The position numbers and the translations under genes were made by a program. From Helicobacter ibis (GTDB lineage Bacteria; Campylobacterota; Campylobacteria; Campylobacterales; Helicobacteraceae), in NCBI RefSeq assembly GCF_027859255.1, contig NZ_JAQHXR010000002.1, forward strand, positions 401,420 through 465,419: 64,000 nt of DNA, given 5' to 3'. This document shows positions 60,241 through 64,000 of the stretch, one piece after another. The first letter of the stretch is position 1; each line of letters begins with the position of its first letter. The notes below the pieces were generated by a model. That model was not told the DNA's origin. It searched no databases and saw only the letters and a program-made list of their open reading frames with translations.

Positions 60241-61653
60241 ATGGTGTTGGAACAGACAATACTTGGAATTGACATAGGTTCTACTAAAATTTGTGCCATG
60301 ATAGCAATATGCAAAGACGGCATACCGCACATAATAGGGACCGGCTTTCATAAGTCTCAAGGACTAAAAAAAGGCTCAATAACAAACATTGACCAAGCAA
60401 GTCGTGCTATAAAAGACTCCCTAAATGACGCAAAAAGAGTTGCAGGTGCAAATATAAATAAAGCTGTAATATCAATTTCTGGCGCATATACAAAAAGCAC
60501 TGATAGCTCTGGAATTGTAAATATTCCAAACAATGAAATAGGTATTAAAGAAATAAATCGCGTAATCCAAACAGCACTTTACAATGCTTCAATACCACAA
60601 GAATATGAAGTGATACATATTCTTCCATATAACTTTAAATTAGATGATCAAGATTTCATTGAAGATCCAATGGGAATGTCTGGGAGCAGACTAGAAGTAT
60701 CAGTAAGAATAATAACTGTTCAAAAATCAAGCTTGGGTAACCTAAAAAAAGCTATAAAGTCTGCTGGTATAGAGATAGAAAATATTGTATTAGCCTCTTA
60801 TGCTTCATCAATAGCTACACTAACTGATGATGAGAAGAATCTAGGTGTAGCATGTATTGATATGGGTGGTAGCACTTGCGAGCTTATGATACATGTTGGG
60901 AACTCACTAAGATATAATGATTTCTTGGGAGTTGGCTCAAACCACATCACAAACGACTTGGCAATGGCATTACATACCCCACAAACAATCGCCGAACAAG
61001 TGAAAATGCAATATGGTAGCCTATTACAAACTGGAGAGGATTTAATAGAGATACCAACAATAGGTGGAGATGACAATAATAAACATCAAGTATCCTTAGT
61101 AACCGTTCATAATGTAGTATATGCAAGGGTTGAAGAAACTCTAATGATTCTAAGCAAATCACTAGAGGATAGCAATTTAAAAGATCAACTAGGTAGCGGT
61201 GTAGTGCTAACTGGTGGAATGACAAAACTAGAAGGAATAAGAGAGCTAGCTTCAGCACTGTTTTCTGTGCCTGTTAGACTTGCAAAACCAATAGAAATAG
61301 ATGGTTTATTTGCAGACTTTAAAGGACCTGAATACTCAACCGCCATAGGATTAATACTATATGCTTCTGGTAAATACACAAACTATGAAATAGATTCTGA
61401 AAAGAGAATTAGACATAAACACGAAAAGCTAGAAGATGAGATAGTTCCATTTAACAAAAATATGAATCTGATAAATCCGCTAAATAATGTTAGTAACAAA
61501 TCATCTGCAATGATAACAGCGGTGAATAGTATTCCTAAAAATGCTACCGATATAAAACAGGATCTAACTGGGATCACGGAAATAAAAAAGATAACCACAA
61601 AAAACAATAATGTTTTTGTTCAATTTTGGCAAAAATTAACACAAATGTTTTAA
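60241..61653 (+). CDS. ftsA: Cell division protein FtsA
   Basis: This 470-residue actin-like ATPase has the phosphate-1 motif LGIDIGSTKICAMIA, connect and phosphate-2 region (VACIDMGGSTCELMIH near residue 205) and adenosine motif GSGVVLTGGMTKLEGI near 320. The C-terminus ends in NVFVQFWQKLTQMF, an amphipathic membrane-targeting helix. It tethers FtsZ to the membrane. Start choice: ATG at 60241 lies directly after AAAGGA, too close for good initiation, so TTG at 60247 (MEQTILG) with a six-base spacing may be the real start. Confidence 0.94.
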   Translation: MVLEQTILGIDIGSTKICAMIAICKDGIPHIIGTGFHKSQGLKKGSITNIDQASRAIKDSLNDAKRVAGANINKAVISISGAYTKSTDSSGIVNIPNNEIGIKEINRVIQTALYNASIPQEYEVIHILPYNFKLDDQDFIEDPMGMSGSRLEVSVRIITVQKSSLGNLKKAIKSAGIEIENIVLASYASSIATLTDDEKNLGVACIDMGGSTCELMIHVGNSLRYNDFLGVGSNHITNDLAMALHTPQTIAEQVKMQYGSLLQTGEDLIEIPTIGGDDNNKHQVSLVTVHNVVYARVEETLMILSKSLEDSNLKDQLGSGVVLTGGMTKLEGIRELASALFSVPVRLAKPIEIDGLFADFKGPEYSTAIGLILYASGKYTNYEIDSEKRIRHKHEKLEDEIVPFNKNMNLINPLNNVSNKSSAMITAVNSIPKNATDIKQDLTGITEIKKITTKNNNVFVQFWQKLTQMF

Positions 61654-61676
61654 ATTTGAGAATAGGAGATGTGCAA

Positions 61677-62846
61677 ATGATAGAAGTCCAAGAAGTGAAT
61701 CCACACGATTTTAGTGCAAACATAAAAGTTATTGGCGTAGGTGGCGGTGGTAGCAATATGATAGGACACCTAATCAATACTGGAACATATGATGGTATAG
61801 ATTTGGCAGTTGCAAACACAGATGCACAAGCTATAAGCACTTCAAAAGCACATAAAAAAATACAACTTGGTGCGAAGCTAACAAAAGGCTTGGGTGCTGG
61901 CATGAGACCGCAAGTTGGCAAAGATGCTGCACTAGAGAGCTATGAGGATCTAAAAGCATTTTTGGAAAACACGGATATAGTTTTTATATCCGCTGGTCTT
62001 GGTGGAGGCACTGGAACAGGTGCGGCACCGGTAATAGCAAAGGCCGCCAGAGAAGTGGGTGCTCTAACTGTATCAATAGTAACAAAACCATTCAGATGGG
62101 AAGGTAGAAAAAGAGAGAAACTAGCCGAAGAAGGATACAAAGAGTTAAAAGCTGAGAGTGATTCTATTGTTGTAATACCAAATGAAAAATTATTATCAAT
62201 AGTAGATAAAAATCTTGGTTTAAAGGATAGCTTTAGGATTGTAGATGATGTCCTTGTGAGAGCAGTAAATGGTATGAGTGGCATAATTCTTTCGCATGGA
62301 CAGGATGATATAAATGTGGATTTTGCCGATGTTAAAACTGTTATGAATCATAAAGGTATGGCACTTATGGGAATAGGCGAATCTAGTGGTACTGACGCAG
62401 CAAAAGAAGCTATAAAAATGGCAATAGAATCTCCACTATTTGACAACATGTCTATAAATGGTGCAAAAGGTATCTTAGTTCATTTCTATCTACACCCAGA
62501 TTATCCATTAACAGAAGTTTCAGATTCAATGGAAATAGTATATAGTAATGCAGACCAAGAAGCAGATGTTATCTTTGGAACTGCTACAGATTCAAATATA
62601 GAAAAAGACAAAGTAAGAGTAACAATAGTTGCAACAGGATTTGAAAAAGAAAATAACATAGTATCCACATCACAAGAAACTGAAAATGAGGATAACTCTA
62701 CTTTGAGATTAGTCAATCCAAAAGACATGAGCAAAAAAATCAACCAGCAAGACACACTAATAAATAAAAAGAAAGTTAGCGGTGGAGAGTTTGTTAATGA
62801 TGAAGTTCTGGATATCCCCGCATTTTTAAGAAGACAAATGGACTAA
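61677..62846 (+). CDS. ftsZ: Cell division GTPase FtsZ
   Basis: This 389-residue tubulin-like GTPase has VIGVGGGGSNMIGHLI at the N-terminus, the tubulin signature GLGGGTGTGAAPVIA near residue 107, the T7-loop region DDINVDFADVKTVM, and the conserved C-terminal peptide DIPAFLRRQMD that binds FtsA. It forms the division ring. I start at ATG 61677, because AGGAGATGTGCAA precedes it and MIEVQEVNPHDF is the natural N-terminus. An in-frame ATG at 61626 would lie inside ftsA without a site. Confidence 0.97.
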   Translation: MIEVQEVNPHDFSANIKVIGVGGGGSNMIGHLINTGTYDGIDLAVANTDAQAISTSKAHKKIQLGAKLTKGLGAGMRPQVGKDAALESYEDLKAFLENTDIVFISAGLGGGTGTGAAPVIAKAAREVGALTVSIVTKPFRWEGRKREKLAEEGYKELKAESDSIVVIPNEKLLSIVDKNLGLKDSFRIVDDVLVRAVNGMSGIILSHGQDDINVDFADVKTVMNHKGMALMGIGESSGTDAAKEAIKMAIESPLFDNMSINGAKGILVHFYLHPDYPLTEVSDSMEIVYSNADQEADVIFGTATDSNIEKDKVRVTIVATGFEKENNIVSTSQETENEDNSTLRLVNPKDMSKKINQQDTLINKKKVSGGEFVNDEVLDIPAFLRRQMD

Positions 62847-62877
62847 TATAGAAACATTAATCATACAAGGAAGTAAA

Positions 62878-64000
62878 ATGAATAGTTTGAAATTAAAGTT
62901 AGCAATAATTGCGTCTGTATTTTCTGCGATATCTTTAATTGTTCTAGGTATTGTAAGCTTTAACTCAAGCAAAAACATATTGCTAGAAGAGGAACAAAAT
63001 GCTGAAATACAACGTGTCAATGCATCTAGCAAAATGGTAGAAAGCTTCTACAATGAAAAGGTAAATGGTTTTCAACAATGGATATTATACTTAGACAATC
63101 TTCCAATTCATAATATAAACTCACAGGAAAGCATTATAGAGAATATAGCTCCAAACCTTACAATATTGAAAAAATTAGGTGCACTAAGTGCATTTTTTGG
63201 TTTACCAAATGGAGATATTATAATTAGTAGTGCCGTATCAGATCAAGAAAAGCGAGCATTTGATATTTTAGATGGTAAACAGGTTAAAGGAACTGAAAAG
63301 CAATGGTATAAAGAGGCTATAAGAAGAAATGACATATACATAACTCCAGTATATGAAGATGAACTTACAAAACTTCCTTGTATAAGTATAGTTAAAGCTT
63401 TTTATAAAGGCGATACTCTAATAGGTGTATTTGGTATAGATATAGCTCTATCAGCTATAAATGATTCTCTGAGTGGTATGGCTGTAGAAAATGGTGAGTT
63501 GATGATAATGGATGCAAATCAAGTTCCAGTTATATCATCAAAATTAGCACAAAATCAGCTTCAAAAAACAGAAGAGCATGATATTTTATTTAACAACTCT
63601 AAACAAGTTGGTAACCTAAAAACATTTGAATATGTAAATCCACAAAATCATGATAGTCTTGGAGTATGTAATAATATTGAAAATTTCTATGGTACCTCAT
63701 ATTCTATCTGTTCTTCGGCTGATTTGTATTACATAAACCAAAAAGTAAATGCTGGCCTAATAAATCAAGCAATAATGGTATTAGTGTTAATAATAGCCAC
63801 AATTGCTGTATTGTACTTGATCATTTCAAGATATTTGAATCCACTCTACACTATCCAACAAGGTCTACTTTCATTCTTTAAATACATAAACTATGAATCA
63901 AAACAAGCTCCTAAACCAATAGCTATAACATCTAATGATGAATTTGGTTCTATGGCTAAAGCCATAAATGATAATATACAAAGAACTCAAAATGCTCTAA
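62878..64000 (+). CDS. Methyl-accepting chemotaxis protein (3' partial)
   Basis: The frame begins at ATG 62878, after ACAAGGAAGTAAA, and stays open to the right edge (374 codons). There is an N-terminal membrane segment (LAIIASVFSAISLIVLGIVS) and a periplasmic sensor of about 250 residues with dCache-like features (FGLPNGDIIISSAVS, KQWYKEAIRRNDIYITPVYE, GVFGIDIALSAINDSL). The second membrane segment is IMVLVLIIATIAVLYLII, and the start of a HAMP-like region includes SNDEFGSMAKAINDNIQRTQ. The signalling tip lies beyond the window. The sensed ligand is unknown; dCache domains often bind amino acids or carboxylates. Confidence 0.88.
   Translation, partial: MNSLKLKLAIIASVFSAISLIVLGIVSFNSSKNILLEEEQNAEIQRVNASSKMVESFYNEKVNGFQQWILYLDNLPIHNINSQESIIENIAPNLTILKKLGALSAFFGLPNGDIIISSAVSDQEKRAFDILDGKQVKGTEKQWYKEAIRRNDIYITPVYEDELTKLPCISIVKAFYKGDTLIGVFGIDIALSAINDSLSGMAVENGELMIMDANQVPVISSKLAQNQLQKTEEHDILFNNSKQVGNLKTFEYVNPQNHDSLGVCNNIENFYGTSYSICSSADLYYINQKVNAGLINQAIMVLVLIIATIAVLYLIISRYLNPLYTIQQGLLSFFKYINYESKQAPKPIAITSNDEFGSMAKAINDNIQRTQNAL

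Noticed and set aside
1..64000. tRNA, rRNA or tmRNA genes
   Set aside because: I saw no clover-leaf-like or rRNA-like segments in the gaps, which are short and AT-rich. A covariance-model scan would be needed to exclude small RNAs.

Overview
The window is AT-rich DNA from a Helicobacter-like epsilonproteobacterium (Campylobacterota). The evidence is a FlaB-type flagellin, a long FlgE, the HP0268-like small protein, a second-type GltX next to yggT and slt, the PpiD-like/ftsA/ftsZ order, and an envelope block (mrdA, engB, lptA, lptC, kdsC, rlpA, mltD) whose order I recall from H. pylori HP1565-HP1572. A histidine gene (hisB) and an ArgA-like acetyltransferase sit inside that block. H. pylori lacks histidine synthesis, so an enterohepatic Helicobacter is more likely. 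The species assignment is inference.

Layout. 1-4734 (+): nifU (5' end outside the window), a TerC-family membrane protein and polA. 4735-33822 (-): one dense, almost gap-free run of about 25 sugar and glycan genes. It holds two DegT/StrS aminotransferases, two formyltransferases, two SDRs, a WbuC cupin, an acetyltransferase, a split transketolase, seven methyltransferase-type genes, nine radical SAM/SPASM genes plus one 5'-truncated relic, and two large paralogous glycosyltransferase-like proteins. 34061-38443 (+): a methyltransferase, a flagellin with a sigma-54 promoter, and a Maf-type flagellin glycosyltransferase. The position next to flagellin and maf suggests the island decorates flagellin or another surface glycan. 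38449-57390 (-): DUF2726 protein (frameshifted), slt, yggT, gltX, flgE (sigma-54 promoter, own terminator), uppS, a hypothetical gene, coaBC, mrdA, a membrane protein, an ArgA-like GNAT, engB, lptA, lptC, kdsC, hisB, rlpA, mltD, a TPR-like protein, a DUF374 acyltransferase, miaB and an HP0268-like gene. 57561-64000 (+): nusA, a PpiD-like foldase, ftsA, ftsZ and the start of a chemoreceptor.

The most striking feature is a family of poly-G tracts. Fourteen homopolymeric G/C runs (13 of 10-13 bases, one of 8) lie between 5374 and 34225, all inside genes of the glycan island, and I saw none outside it. Eleven of the 13 on the minus strand carry nearly the same DNA immediately 5' of the G run (about AATTCTCTGC). 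That flank is read in all three reading frames in different genes, so it is conserved as DNA and not as a peptide. As sequenced, six genes are OFF: a methyltransferase at 16008, radical SAM genes at 17195, 18720, 19682 and 25459, and an O-methyltransferase at 21714. A one-base change in the tract restores full-length proteins whose sizes match intact paralogs where these exist (317, 318 and 366 aa against 317, 310-317 and 364 aa). Other tracts sit in the last codons of a gene, where one length makes an ATGA overlap, or a near-abutting stop, with the next gene. These may switch translational coupling and not catalytic function.
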